A stretch of DNA of 64,000 bases, taken from positions 1-64,000 of the forward strand of contig JAEURJ010000013.1 of assembly GCA_016789305.1 (NCBI GenBank), in the 5' to 3' direction. The position numbers were made by a program, and so were the translations under genes. Below, one piece after another: positions 42,616-52,510 of the stretch; position 1 is the first letter of the stretch, and the number at the start of each line of letters is the position of its first letter. The notes under the pieces are model-generated. The model saw only the letters and a program-made list of their open reading frames with translations, was not told the origin of the DNA and ran no database searches. Origin of the DNA: Anaerolineales bacterium. GTDB lineage: Bacteria > Chloroflexota > Anaerolineae > Anaerolineales > Villigracilaceae.

Positions 42616-43675
42616 AGATCTCCTTCAATTGATCCAGTTTCTTTTGCAATGTCTCGACATCTTTTTCCACAAATGTCACATGCCCAACTTTCCGCTTTGG
42701 CCGCGGCGCTTTGTCGTATAAATGCAAATGCGCGCCTTCGATCTTCAGGATGGATTTCATGTCTGGAATAATTCCGATCAAATTGACCATTGCGCACACT
42801 CCCAGCGGACTCGTGCTCCCAAGCGGCGCATCGGTTATTGCCCGAAGATGATTCTCGAATTGAGAAGTGACCGCCCCGTCAATGGTCCAATGGCCGCTGT
42901 TGTGGACGCGTGGCGCCATTTCGTTTGCGAGCAATTGGCCATCCTTCTCGAAAAATTCAATGGCAAGCACGCCGACATAATTCAACGCGTTCATCACCGC
43001 TGTTGCATATTCCTCCGCTTGTTTTTGTAATTGCGAGGAAATGGTTCCATCGACAATGGATAAACGTAGGATTCCGTCTCTATGTTGATTCTTTGTCAGC
43101 GGATAAAAAACCATTTCGCCGGTCTTGCTCCTCGCGCTGATGATCGAAAGCTCGCGGTCGAATGGAATGAATTCCTCCACGATCAAATCCTGCTGCACGA
43201 GTAATTCACTGACTTCTTCATTATAAATGTCCGCCTGGGAAGACAGGACTGCCTGTCCCTTGCCGTCATACCCCATGCGGCGGGTTTTTAAAACTGATGG
43301 AAACGAGATCGATTCCGTTTCGAGGCTGAATTCTGCGGTGGGGATTCCCAGTTCGCGAAAGAAGGATTTTTCATGAAAGCGATCCTGTCCCTTCTCCAGC
43401 GCGATGGATGGCGGGTACACGGGGGCTGATCTTTCAAGATATCGGACTGCATCCACGGATACGTTTTCGAATTCGTAGGTGACAAGATCCAGGCCAACTG
43501 CGAATCGGTCGAGAGCCGATGTGTCAGCGTAGTCCGCTGTTATTTGTTCAGCGAACAGGCTTGCGGGCGAGTCCGAGGCGGAGTCAAAGAAACGGAAATG
43601 CAGCCCAAGCGGGTATCCGGCCAGAGCGAGCATCCGTCCCAGTTGACCTGCTCCCAAAATCCCGATCATTGTCAT
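42605..43675 (-). CDS. purK: 5-(carboxyamino)imidazole ribonucleotide synthase
   Basis: PurK carboxylates AIR with bicarbonate and ATP. The 356-residue ATP-grasp protein starts [17 protein letters not shown] and has [29 protein letters not shown] and the metal motif [17 protein letters not shown]. The first ATG overlaps the purE TGA (ATGA). PurE follows the bacterial class I pattern, so the two act in sequence. Confidence 0.97.
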   Translation of the reverse strand: MTMIGILGAGQLGRMLALAGYPLGLHFRFFDSASDSPASLFAEQITADYADTSALDRFAVGLDLVTYEFENVSVDAVRYLERSAPVYPPSIALEKGQDRFHEKSFFRELGIPTAEFSLETESISFPSVLKTRRMGYDGKGQAVLSSQADIYNEEVSELLVQQDLIVEEFIPFDRELSIISARSKTGEMVFYPLTKNQHRDGILRLSIVDGTISSQLQKQAEEYATAVMNALNYVGVLAIEFFEKDGQLLANEMAPRVHNSGHWTIDGAVTSQFENHLRAITDAPLGSTSPLGVCAMVNLIGIIPDMKSILKIEGAHLHLYDKAPRPKRKVGHVTFVEKDVETLQKKLDQLKEIYDI

Positions 43676-44172
43676 CCGTTATCTTCCCGTGGGTCCGGAT
43701 GATCCAACACGTTTTGTGTTTGTGTTGCGCGATATTTCAATAGAATATCGCGATATTCTTCATGTTTGTTTGCGACGATGGAAGCCGCAAGCAGCGCCGC
43801 ATTGACCGCGCCTGCGCGACCAATCGCCAATGTGCCAACGGGAATCCCTGCCGGCATTTGCACAATGGATAGAAGTGAATCCATGCCGTTGAGTGTTTTG
43901 GATTGAACGGGCACACCCAACACTGGCAGATGCGTTTTTGCCGCGGTCATGCCCGGTAAATGTGCCGCGCCGCCCGCGCCCGCAATGATGACCTCGATGC
44001 CGCGTTCGTGCGCGGACCCGGCAAATTGAAATAGCAGATCAGGCGTGCGGTGCGCGGAAACGATCTTGACTTCGTATTGAATTTTTAATTCATCGAGAGT
44101 CTTTGCAGCGTGTTCCATCGTCTCCCAATCGGACTTGGATCCCATGATGATGGCGATGAGCGGATTTGTCAT
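43672..44172 (-). CDS. purE: N5-CAIR mutase
   Basis: PurE moves the carboxylate of N5-CAIR to give CAIR. The 166-residue protein has [21 protein letters not shown] with the catalytic His, and [17 protein letters not shown]. These match class I PurE. It overlaps both neighbours by ATGA. Confidence 0.97.
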   Translation of the reverse strand: MTNPLIAIIMGSKSDWETMEHAAKTLDELKIQYEVKIVSAHRTPDLLFQFAGSAHERGIEVIIAGAGGAAHLPGMTAAKTHLPVLGVPVQSKTLNGMDSLLSIVQMPAGIPVGTLAIGRAGAVNAALLAASIVANKHEEYRDILLKYRATQTQNVLDHPDPREDNG

Positions 44173-45140
44173 TTGATGCCGGCCAATTCCAGATTTTTGA
44201 GCAATCGTTCTTCAATGGGATATTCACCGGGTACGAAAGTTTTGCCTGTCAACATTTCGTAGATCGCAATGTAGCGACGGGACGCCGCTGCCCACAGCTC
44301 ATCCGGCATCGCTGGGATTTTGCCATCGCCGCGATACCCTTTTTCGGTGTACGCGAGGCGAATAAATTCCTTGTCGAAGTTTTCAGGTTCCTTGCCTTCA
44401 TCGAAAAGTTTTTGATAGACATTTGAACGCCAGAAGCGGGAAGAATCCGGGGTGTGAACTTCATCGATCAACATGACTTGCCCATCATCGGTAATGCCAA
44501 ATTCATATTTTGTATCGACCAAAATCAACTCTGTTTTGGCAGCCAGTTCCTGCCCGCGCTTAAAAATTGCCAGTGCTGCGGCTTGAACTTGATTCCATGT
44601 TGCTTCTTCGAGGATTCCTTTTTCAACGACTTCAGCGCAAGTTAATCTTTCGTCGTGGCCGGTCTCGCCGCCCTTGGTGGTGGGCGTGATGATGGGCTCG
44701 GGCAGACGTTGATTCTTTCTCAAGCCATCGGGGAAATCATATCCATAAATGTTTCGTTCGCCCAAAGAGTAGCGATGCCACAATGCGGTGGAGGTCACGC
44801 CGGTAATATATCCGCGCACGATGACTTCAACTGCGATGGGATTTACTCTTCGAACAATCGCCGCATTGGGATCGGGGATCGAGAGGAGATGATTTGGGAT
44901 AATCGATTTTGTCTGCTCGAACCACCATGCTGAAAGTTGATTGAGTACCTGACCTTTATATGGCACGCGGGCCAGGATGCGGTCAAATGCGGACAGGCGA
45001 TCCGTGGTGACGATCAGTCGTTGCCCGTTGGACAGTTCGTACCAGTCGCGCACCTTGCCGGATTCCCTGCCTTGCAACGGGAGGCGGGTTTCATTTAAAG
45101 CCTGTGGGATTAATTTCAACAACTCATTTTGCGAGATCAT
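44169..45140 (-). CDS. purC: SAICAR synthase
   Basis: PurC joins CAIR and aspartate. The 323-residue form resembles the longer PurC of yeast and many bacteria. It has the ATP-binding [36 protein letters not shown] segment ([16 protein letters not shown]) and the [11 protein letters not shown] and [13 protein letters not shown] motifs. It follows purQ by 4 bp. Confidence 0.96.
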   Translation of the reverse strand: MISQNELLKLIPQALNETRLPLQGRESGKVRDWYELSNGQRLIVTTDRLSAFDRILARVPYKGQVLNQLSAWWFEQTKSIIPNHLLSIPDPNAAIVRRVNPIAVEVIVRGYITGVTSTALWHRYSLGERNIYGYDFPDGLRKNQRLPEPIITPTTKGGETGHDERLTCAEVVEKGILEEATWNQVQAAALAIFKRGQELAAKTELILVDTKYEFGITDDGQVMLIDEVHTPDSSRFWRSNVYQKLFDEGKEPENFDKEFIRLAYTEKGYRGDGKIPAMPDELWAAASRRYIAIYEMLTGKTFVPGEYPIEERLLKNLELAGIK

Positions 45141-45144
45141 CTTT

Positions 45145-45912
45145 TTACATTTCCCTTGCGTAGTTCACGCCGTTCTCAAATAACTTCAAGCCGCTTCTGC
45201 CGGTCTCGCCGCGGGTGTGGCGTGGATGCTGCCAGTTATAAATGTGATTTTCCGGGTGCGGCATCAATCCCATCACATTTCCTTTTGCGTTGCAAATACC
45301 GGCGATATCCATTATAGAGCCGTTGGGATTGGCAGGATACGCTCCGTTTGCGGAAGCACCATCCATTTTGGCATACGTCAATGCGATGTGTTCCTGTGAA
45401 ATAGCTTCTGTTACCTGAAAATTTCCTTCGCCATGTGCAATGGGGCAGGTGATGATTTCAGTCAGTCCCTTTGTCCAGACACAATTTTCTGAAGCGGATT
45501 TAAGATGGACCCAACGGCATTCGAAATGACCCGCCGCATTGAACGTCAGTGTCGCTTCATTCTTCGCCGGGGCTTGACTCTGTTTTCCGGGCAGGATCCC
45601 GGATTTGACCAGCACCTGGAACCCATTGCAGATCCCGATGACCGGTTTTCCAGCCTCTACAAAGGAAGAGACTTCATCTATAAAGTACGAAGCGAGGTCC
45701 AACGCGAGGAGTTTACCTGCACCGAGTGCATCCGCGTAGGAAAATCCGCCGGGGACGACGAGCAGTTGAAAGTCCGCGAGAAGCGATTTTTGATCGCGCA
45801 ATTCGTTGAGTGGAACTCCGCTTGCGTCTGCACCGGCAAGGGTCAACGCATCGATGACGTCGAAATCGCGATTGGAGCCGTGGGCTTGGAGGACGAGGGC
45901 TTTTGGTTTCAT
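45145..45912 (-). CDS. purQ: FGAM synthase glutaminase subunit
   Basis: PurQ supplies ammonia from glutamine to PurL. The 255-residue class I amidotransferase has the nucleophile Cys in VIGICNGFQVLVKSG near residue 95, and the His/Glu pair in MGLMPHPENH. It is a separate gene, unlike in large PurL where it is fused. Its ATG overlaps the purL stop. Confidence 0.96.
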   Translation of the reverse strand: MKPKALVLQAHGSNRDFDVIDALTLAGADASGVPLNELRDQKSLLADFQLLVVPGGFSYADALGAGKLLALDLASYFIDEVSSFVEAGKPVIGICNGFQVLVKSGILPGKQSQAPAKNEATLTFNAAGHFECRWVHLKSASENCVWTKGLTEIITCPIAHGEGNFQVTEAISQEHIALTYAKMDGASANGAYPANPNGSIMDIAGICNAKGNVMGLMPHPENHIYNWQHPRHTRGETGRSGLKLFENGVNYAREM

Positions 45913-48686
45913 AGGCCTTTGGGATTGTTGAACGCATGGACAAGTTGGTCCACGGCGATCTCGGTGTTTGAGATTTTCAGAACTGGGTTGGGGGTAACTG
46001 CCCCAATTTTGTTGAATGGGAGGTTTGTAAATTGTTCTTCAAACGCAAGTGCATTCGTTGGTGTAACTTCCACCAGTAAACATCCGTTGACTTCATTGAA
46101 GATGATGGATGTTTCAAAATTGATATTCATTCCCAGCCTTCCGCCGATGCACATCTCTGCGGCTGTGACGGCGAGTCCGCCTTCACTTAAGTCATGTGCG
46201 GATCGAACGAGTTCGTTTGTGATGGCTTGATGTAATGCGCGATATATATTTGGCGTGGAGGATGGCACATCGGGAATCGCTTTTTGCTCCGCCGCGAATT
46301 CACCGATGAGATAAATCAAATTGCCGGCCTCCTTTAAATCCATCGTGATGGCTTTGTTAACATCATGCACAATGCCGATGGCGGAGATCAACAAAGTGGG
46401 CGGAATGGCGTGGCGGAGTCCGTCTGTGCCGAGGTATTCATTGTTGAGTGAATCTTTTCCGCTGATGAAGGGTGTGTCATAGAAAAGTGCGGCATCGTGA
46501 CAGCCGCGACAGGCTTCCACCAATGTGCCCATCGTTTCCGGGCGGAGCGGATCGCCCCAACAAAAATTATCGAGCACGGCGATTCGGTCCGGGTCCGCGC
46601 CGACTGCCACTGCATTGCGAATCGCTTCGTCCATCACGGACCAGGTCATTTTGTATGCGTCACGCTTCCCAAATTCGGGATTGATCCCGTTGGAGAGTGC
46701 GATGCCTTTCTGCCCTTTGGTGCCAATCGGTTTGATCACTGCTGCATCAGAAGGCGCATCTGCTTCCAAACCGGTTAGTGGCTTGATCACAGTTCCGCCT
46801 TGTACTTCGTGATCGTAAATGCGAATGACAGATGCCTTGCTTGCAATGTTTGGAGAGGAGAGTAAATTAAGTAAATGTTCCTTGATATCGCCAACAGGCA
46901 AAGGCTGATCGCTGATCGCTGAAAGCTGATTGCTTATCACTGCCTTCAACTGTCTCTGCGGAATGCCTTCATGTAAAAACTCGTTATCCATATTCACAAC
47001 GGTCTTTTCACCATGCCGAATGACCAGCCTGTTTTTGCCGGTGAATTCGCCGATGTCTGTCAATTCGGTGTCGAAGGTGTCGCATAATTTCTGCAGCGCG
47101 GAGATTTTTTCAGGCGCGACCGCCAACACCATGCGTTCCTGTGCTTCAGAAAGCCAGATCTCCCACGGGGCGAGTCCGGGATATTTCAAGCGGACTTGAG
47201 TCAGGTCCACATCACAGCCGATGGCGGAAGCCATCTCGCCAACTGCGGAAGATAGTCCGCCGGCGCCGCAATCGGTGATGTCGTTGTACAGTTCCAAATC
47301 TCGTGCGCGGACGATGACATCGATCAAGCCCTTTTCGGTAATCGGATCACCGATTTGAACCGACGCACCGGAGACTTCGCCGGTCTGTGCGTCCATGGTC
47401 ATCGAAGAGAATGTCGCGCCGCGCAGCCCGTCACGGCCTGTTCGCCCGCCCAGCACAACGACTCGATCACCAATCTGTGGATTCTTGCGATGTTTTCCTT
47501 TGGGTGCGATGCCCACACATCCGCAAAAGACCAGCGGATTGGCCGTGTAGCCTTCGTCATACAAAATCGCCCCGTTGACTGTGGGGATGCCGATCTTGTT
47601 TCCATAATCCTGCACGCCAGCGACCACGCCCGATTGAATGCGGCGCGGATGTAAAACGCCATCAGGTAACGATTTGGGGTCGAGATCCTGTGGACCAAAA
47701 CATAGAATATCTGTATTTGCAATCGGTTTTGCAGAAACCCCCAACACATCACGGATCACGCCGCCGACGCCGGTGTTGGCGCCGCCAAACGGCTCTACCG
47801 CGGATGGGTGGTTGTGGGTCTCGGCTTTGAATGAGATTTCGAATTCATCGTCGAAGTCAATGATGCCGGCGTTATCGACAAATGCGGAGATGACCCACGG
47901 TGCGTTGATCTTATCGGTTGCGGATTTGAGATATGTTTTGATCAGCGAATCGATCACCTTGCCATCATCCAAAGTTACTTTTGCCTTGAATGTTTTGTGT
48001 ACGCAGTGCTCACTCCACGTCTGCGCGATGGTTTCAAATTCCACATCGGTTGGATCGCGGTCTTCGCTTCGATAATAATTTTGAATGGCTTGCATCTCGG
48101 CCAGGTCCAGTGCGGCGCGGCGTTCTTTTGAAACGGCAAGCAATTCATCGTTGGATAAATTTCGAAGCGAAATAGTTTCAACGGTTCCGCTGGATGCAGC
48201 ATCTTGTGGAAAGGACGGCGTGATCTCGCCAACCCTCCAATGTTGGATGACGTTGTTGGCGAGAAGTTGTTTGGCGAGCGCTTCGATTTCCCTGGCGTTC
48301 AAACCTTCGATTTGAAACCTTGAACCGGTGGCTGCTCGCTGAACTCCGTCTAAATTTATTTCGTGTGCCGCCCGCACCAGTTGCTCCGCGACCGGGTCGG
48401 TGACGCCGGGGCGAAGAGAAACTTCCAGAATCGCCACATCAGCTTTGGATGGGGGAAGAGGCGTCGGCAGTTCGATCCAGAAAGCGGATTGGGTCACCGG
48501 GTCTGTTAAAAGTTTGAGGGCCAACTGCTGCAATTCTTCCTGCGACAGTTGGCCCTCGATAAAGTAGAGGTCCTGCATGTTGATGCTTTGCAGGCTTTGG
48601 AACCCCAGCGAATGGGCGTCTCTTAACAGCCCGCCGGAGCGCGGGTCTTTATTTTTTGTTTGAATAAGAAATTTATAGATGGGCAT
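45909..48686 (-). CDS. purL: FGAM synthase PurL with two fused N-terminal PurS-like domains
   Basis: A 925-residue PurL, about 180 longer than the small-PurL type. Residues 1-80 and 84-160 each resemble PurS; the second (LEVSLRPGVTDPVAEQLVRA and AKQLLANNVIQHWRVGEI) is clear and the first is weaker. The synthetase core has TWSEHCVHKTF, ETHNHPSAVEPFGGANTGVG, GGRTGRDGLRGATFSS and DCGAGGLSSAVGEM. The PurS pair mimics the N-terminal domain of large PurL, while PurQ stays separate. The ATG at 48686 has AGGA 8 nt upstream and a promoter just before it. Confidence 0.95.
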   Translation of the reverse strand: MPIYKFLIQTKNKDPRSGGLLRDAHSLGFQSLQSINMQDLYFIEGQLSQEELQQLALKLLTDPVTQSAFWIELPTPLPPSKADVAILEVSLRPGVTDPVAEQLVRAAHEINLDGVQRAATGSRFQIEGLNAREIEALAKQLLANNVIQHWRVGEITPSFPQDAASSGTVETISLRNLSNDELLAVSKERRAALDLAEMQAIQNYYRSEDRDPTDVEFETIAQTWSEHCVHKTFKAKVTLDDGKVIDSLIKTYLKSATDKINAPWVISAFVDNAGIIDFDDEFEISFKAETHNHPSAVEPFGGANTGVGGVIRDVLGVSAKPIANTDILCFGPQDLDPKSLPDGVLHPRRIQSGVVAGVQDYGNKIGIPTVNGAILYDEGYTANPLVFCGCVGIAPKGKHRKNPQIGDRVVVLGGRTGRDGLRGATFSSMTMDAQTGEVSGASVQIGDPITEKGLIDVIVRARDLELYNDITDCGAGGLSSAVGEMASAIGCDVDLTQVRLKYPGLAPWEIWLSEAQERMVLAVAPEKISALQKLCDTFDTELTDIGEFTGKNRLVIRHGEKTVVNMDNEFLHEGIPQRQLKAVISNQLSAISDQPLPVGDIKEHLLNLLSSPNIASKASVIRIYDHEVQGGTVIKPLTGLEADAPSDAAVIKPIGTKGQKGIALSNGINPEFGKRDAYKMTWSVMDEAIRNAVAVGADPDRIAVLDNFCWGDPLRPETMGTLVEACRGCHDAALFYDTPFISGKDSLNNEYLGTDGLRHAIPPTLLISAIGIVHDVNKAITMDLKEAGNLIYLIGEFAAEQKAIPDVPSSTPNIYRALHQAITNELVRSAHDLSEGGLAVTAAEMCIGGRLGMNINFETSIIFNEVNGCLLVEVTPTNALAFEEQFTNLPFNKIGAVTPNPVLKISNTEIAVDQLVHAFNNPKGL

Positions 48687-48711
48687 GTGATCCTGTTGGA
48701 AAATCGTCGAG

Positions 48712-48740
48712 ATTGTAACCGCAGACATTTGTCTAGTCAA
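48712..48740 (-). promoter_or_regulatory. Promoter of the purine operon with palindrome in its spacer
   Basis: Minus strand: -35 TTGACT (48735-48740), 17-nt spacer, -10 TACAAT (48712-48717). The spacer contains AGACAAATGTCT (48723-48734), a palindrome with 5-bp arms, a likely operator. The predicted start is near 48705, giving a 5' UTR of about 20 nt. Confidence 0.75.
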
Positions 48741-48759
48741 CAGGTGGTTTTGCAAGGCT

Positions 48760-49608
48760 TCATGCTTTTACCTTCGCCTGTTCCAAAACATATTGAATCA
48801 TTTTTTGCGGAATGTTCACGCCGGTGGTCGCAATGCTGTTGCGAAATTCCATCGTGTGATTGATCTCGTTGATGGTCATCCCGTTTTCAGTTTCAAACAG
48901 ATCGAGCGCAAGCAATCCGCCGCCGACTGCTTTTGCGGCGCGATGACAGATATCCGCGATCTCATCGGTGACGGGACAATTGGTGGCGACGCCTCCGCGC
49001 GCCGTGTTGGTGATCCAATTTTCGGAGGAACGATAAATTGCGCAAATGCATTGGTCACCGATGACAAACGCGCGAATATCGCGGCCGGGTTTGTTGATGT
49101 ATTCCTGAATATAAAAAACCTGATGATTGACTCCCAGCGAGGATTTATGTTCGATGAGTGACTCTGCCATATGACGATTTTCAACTTTTGCCAGCAACCG
49201 TCCCCATGACCCAACGACCGGTTTCAACACGCAGGGATAGCCCATCGCTTCGATCGCGCGGAGAGCTGATTCTTCATCAAAGGCCATCACCACTCTGGGA
49301 GTTGGGATTCCGTTCTTCGCGAGGATTTGACTGGTGACATATTTATCGCCGCAGCGCTCCGCGACAAGCGATGAATTTACCACGGGGACTCCATGCGCTT
49401 CGAAGATGCGCGAGATGTATAATCCGCGCGAATAGGAAATCGAACGCTCGAAGAGCACATCGATCGGTTCGGGGAGTTGATGAATATCGAAGAACGTCTC
49501 GCTGTCGTTAATGCGCACGACTTCAACGCCTTCATGTTTTTCCAATTCGTCCAGTAAATATTTTTCTTCCACGCGCAGGCGGGTGTATAAAAATCCAACT
49601 CGGGTCAT
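48760..49608 (-). CDS. lysX: LysW-aminoadipate ligase LysX (RimK-type ATP-grasp)
   Basis: LysX attaches alpha-aminoadipate to the C-terminal Glu of the carrier LysW, committing it to lysine synthesis. The 282-residue protein starts [19 protein letters not shown], a typical LysX/ArgX opening. It has [34 protein letters not shown] and [22 protein letters not shown] with the metal Glu and Asn. AGGAG lies just upstream of the ATG at 49608. ArgX for arginine is the close alternative, but homocitrate-pathway neighbours favour lysine. No LysW gene is seen in the window. Confidence 0.9.
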   Translation of the reverse strand: MTRVGFLYTRLRVEEKYLLDELEKHEGVEVVRINDSETFFDIHQLPEPIDVLFERSISYSRGLYISRIFEAHGVPVVNSSLVAERCGDKYVTSQILAKNGIPTPRVVMAFDEESALRAIEAMGYPCVLKPVVGSWGRLLAKVENRHMAESLIEHKSSLGVNHQVFYIQEYINKPGRDIRAFVIGDQCICAIYRSSENWITNTARGGVATNCPVTDEIADICHRAAKAVGGGLLALDLFETENGMTINEINHTMEFRNSIATTGVNIPQKMIQYVLEQAKVKA

Positions 49609-49654
49609 GTTTTCTCCTTGTATCAACCATGTTCTGGTGGCGTTCGACCACCGA

Positions 49655-50656
49655 TTACAACTTTCGAATCACTTTTTCCGTTACCTGGTTTGTCGTCAAA
49701 GCGCCATCCAAATCCGGCGTGGACTCTTTGTTTGCGATGCATTCCCGAACTGCTTTGCGCAAGCGTTCGGCGGATTCTTTTTCGTTCAGATAATCCAACA
49801 TCATGGCAGTTGCGAGGAAGGTGGCGATGGGATTGGCTTTGCCTGTTCCAGCCAGAGGCGGAGCACTTCCGTGCACCGGTTCAAACACTGCAGCTTCCGT
49901 GCCGATATTTCCCGAAGATGCCACACCCAGTCCGCCGACGAACATGCAGGCTTCATCACTCAAAATATCACCAAATAAATTCGTGGTGACGATGACCTCA
50001 AACTGCTCCGGCGCGCGGACCAATTCCATCGCACAGGTATCGACGAGCATTTCATTCATCGTGATGTCGGGATATTCCTTTGCCACTTCGAATGCCACCG
50101 AGCGGAAGAGTCCACAGGTTTGACGGAGCACATTGGCTTTGTGAACCACGTGAACGGATTTGCGATTGGTTTGCCGGGCCAGGTCAAATGCTTTGCGAAT
50201 GATCCGCTCCGAACCTTTGCGGGTGATGACGCGTTCGGTGATCGCGCGATTGCCGTCGTCTTCCATACGCTCGATGCCGGAATACAAGCCTTCGGTATTC
50301 TCGCGGACGATGACCATGTCAATGTTTGGGCGGGAGGTGGAATGCGGGATCGATTGACAAGGCCTAAAGTTTGCGTACAGGTCCAGCGACTGGCGCATCC
50401 GCACGACGGGGGAGAAATATCCGGGGAGATTCGGCGGCGTCGTGACGGCACCAAACAAGGCGGCGGAAGAGAGGCGGATCTGTTCGAGAGTCGAATCAGG
50501 CAGTGGTGTGCCGAGACGTTCGTAGGCGCCAAATCCAATCTCGGCGCGGGTGAATTCAAGATCCAATGGCAGGGCGGACAGGACCTGTTCCGCGCATTCG
50601 ATCACTTCGGGGCCAATGCCATCGCCTGGAAGCAGGCAGATGCGGTGTTTCGTCAT
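49655..50656 (-). CDS. Homoisocitrate / isopropylmalate dehydrogenase family
   Basis: A 333-residue beta-decarboxylating dehydrogenase. It has [11 protein letters not shown], the substrate loop [44 protein letters not shown] (Lys) and the metal Asp motif [19 protein letters not shown]. The loop and its position with homocitrate synthase, an aconitase pair and lysX favour homoisocitrate dehydrogenase of the aminoadipate pathway; leuB is the alternative. Its start overlaps the small aconitase subunit stop by ATGA. Confidence 0.9.
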   Translation of the reverse strand: MTKHRICLLPGDGIGPEVIECAEQVLSALPLDLEFTRAEIGFGAYERLGTPLPDSTLEQIRLSSAALFGAVTTPPNLPGYFSPVVRMRQSLDLYANFRPCQSIPHSTSRPNIDMVIVRENTEGLYSGIERMEDDGNRAITERVITRKGSERIIRKAFDLARQTNRKSVHVVHKANVLRQTCGLFRSVAFEVAKEYPDITMNEMLVDTCAMELVRAPEQFEVIVTTNLFGDILSDEACMFVGGLGVASSGNIGTEAAVFEPVHGSAPPLAGTGKANPIATFLATAMMLDYLNEKESAERLRKAVRECIANKESTPDLDGALTTNQVTEKVIRKL

Positions 50657-51150
50657 GCCATCAAATCCTGAATATCGTGTTCCTTGAGGAAGTTGACAAT
50701 GCCGCCCGCGTCCGCAATTTTCAAAACGAAATCAGGCAGGGCCTGTGCTTGATAGCGATGTCCGTTGGTGCGATTGAAAATTTCACCCGTGGAAAGATTC
50801 ACATCGATGTCATCTCCTTCGGTGATATCTGCCACGGCTTCGGGACATTCCAAAATTGGCAGGCCGATGTTGATCGCATTGCGGAAAAATATTCTTGCAA
50901 ACGACGGTGCGATGATGCATTTGGCTTGCGAGCCTTTGATCGCGATCGGTGCGTGTTCGCGCGATGAACCGCAGCCAAAATTTTGCCCACCGACGATGAC
51001 ATCGCCGGGCTGTGCTGTTTTTGCATATTCCGGTTTGACTTCGCAAAATACATTCTTTGCAAGTTCAACGGGATCGATCGTGATGTTGTAGCGGCCGGGA
51101 ATGATCTCGTCCGTGTTCATGTTTTCTCCAAATGTCCAGGCTTTTCCCAT
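50653..51150 (-). CDS. Homoaconitase small subunit (LysU/LeuD-like)
   Basis: A 165-residue swivel-domain protein of the LeuD/LysU family. It has MNTDEIIPGRYN near residue 11, the conserved GGQNFGCGSSREHAPIAIKG loop near 50, and IAPSFARIFFRNAINIGLP. The YNITIDPVELA segment after GR is the substrate-selecting loop region and differs between LeuD and homoaconitase types. With the large subunit it converts homocitrate to homoisocitrate (inferred from context). Confidence 0.9.
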   Translation of the reverse strand: MGKAWTFGENMNTDEIIPGRYNITIDPVELAKNVFCEVKPEYAKTAQPGDVIVGGQNFGCGSSREHAPIAIKGSQAKCIIAPSFARIFFRNAINIGLPILECPEAVADITEGDDIDVNLSTGEIFNRTNGHRYQAQALPDFVLKIADAGGIVNFLKEHDIQDLMA

Positions 51151-51168
51151 GAGAGTCTCCTTCTATTT

Positions 51169-51233
51169 ACCGCGAAGAGCGCCAAGGACGCAAAGATAAA
51201 TTTTTTCTTCGCGATCTTCGCGTGCTTTGCGGT
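51169..51233. repeat. CGCGAAGA-type intergenic repeat, copy B
   Basis: It contains ACCGCGAAGAGC and, 40 nt later, TCTTCGCG followed by CGTGCTTTGCGG; CGCGAAGA (51171-51178) pairs with TCTTCGCG (51215-51222). It resembles 10364-10417 and fills the gap between the two aconitase subunit genes. Confidence 0.5.
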
Positions 51234-52496
51234 TCAGTTGTTGATTGTTTCCAGAATTGCGCGCGGGTCGGTGATGCGACCTGTCAGCGCGGTGGCAGCG
51301 GCAGTGGCCGGTGAAGCCAGATAGATTTCAGAGAGCGGGCTCCCCATGCGGCCGATGAAGTTGCGATTCATCGTGGTCAAAGCACGTTCACCCGGTGCAA
51401 GGATTCCGCCGTGACGGCCGATACATGCGCCGCAACCGCTGCCTGTCACGGTGCAGCCTGCATCCATCAAAATATCGATCAGGCCGTTGGTCAATGCTTT
51501 TCGATAAATGCGGTCGCTGGCAGGTGTGACGATCACACGCACGAGCGGATTGACCTTTTTGCCCTTCAGCATGTTCGCCACGATCTCAATGTCTTCATAG
51601 CGTGCGTTCGTGCAGGTTCCGATGTACACCTCGTGTACTTCCAATCCAACAACCTGTTCCAACGGTTTCACGTTGTCCACATCAGGATGGCAGGAGACTT
51701 GCGGTGCAAGCACGGAGACATCCACTTCGAGTGTGCGTTCATATCTTGGATGGATCGGAACGATCCGCTCGAACCGACCTTTGGCCGGAGTCTCGTTTTC
51801 GAGATACTGGATTGTCACATCGTCAGCTGCGATCAATCCGCACTTCGCGCCGATCTCGGTGGACATGTTCGGGAAGATGATGCGTTCGTGCATGGGGAGG
51901 TTATCGATGTATTCGCCGCCGAATTCAACCGAACGATAGGTGCCGCCATCCATGCCGAGTAACCCGGCGATGTGGATCATCACATCTTTTGCATACACGC
52001 CGGGCTGAGTCTTGCCGGTCAACTCCACGCGGATGGTTTCGGGAACTTTGAACCAGCATTTGCCGGTGATCCATGCCACGCCGATTTCTGTGGAACCAAG
52101 GCCGGTGCCGAAAGCGCCCATCGCACCATATGTGTTGGAGTGCGAGTCTGCGCCGATGACGATGGCGCCGGGGGTGATGTATCCTTCTTCGATCATCACC
52201 TGATGACAAACTCCCTGGTGCAGCAAATGCGGAAGTCCCTGCTCCTTCACGAATTCGATGATCTTTTTGTGATTTTCCGCCGCCAACACGTTGGGAGCTG
52301 GATAAGCATGGTCAAAGTGGATGACGATGCGGTTCTTGTCGTGGATCGGTTTGCCGATGTCGCGAAAGGCTTTGATCGCCAGCGGCGTGGTGTTGTCGTG
52401 GCTCATGATGTAGTCCACATCCAATAATAAGATCTCTCCAGCTTGAACCGGCCGACCTGCTTTACGCGCAAAAATTTCTTCAATCAGTGTGCCCAT
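51234..52496 (-). CDS. Homoaconitase large subunit (LysT/LeuC-like)
   Basis: A 420-residue aconitase-family protein. The 4Fe-4S ligands are in YIGTCTNARYED near residue 300 and the CGACIGRHGG pair near 360. Other motifs are VIGADSHSNTYGAMGAFGTGLGSTE-like and FDHAYPAPN. The ~420-residue length fits the LysT/archaeal LeuC type rather than the ~470-residue enteric LeuC. It is 14 bp after homocitrate synthase and acts with the small subunit. Confidence 0.92.
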   Translation of the reverse strand: MGTLIEEIFARKAGRPVQAGEILLLDVDYIMSHDNTTPLAIKAFRDIGKPIHDKNRIVIHFDHAYPAPNVLAAENHKKIIEFVKEQGLPHLLHQGVCHQVMIEEGYITPGAIVIGADSHSNTYGAMGAFGTGLGSTEIGVAWITGKCWFKVPETIRVELTGKTQPGVYAKDVMIHIAGLLGMDGGTYRSVEFGGEYIDNLPMHERIIFPNMSTEIGAKCGLIAADDVTIQYLENETPAKGRFERIVPIHPRYERTLEVDVSVLAPQVSCHPDVDNVKPLEQVVGLEVHEVYIGTCTNARYEDIEIVANMLKGKKVNPLVRVIVTPASDRIYRKALTNGLIDILMDAGCTVTGSGCGACIGRHGGILAPGERALTTMNRNFIGRMGSPLSEIYLASPATAAATALTGRITDPRAILETINN

Positions 52497-52510
52497 AGAA
52501 TCTCCTTTGG

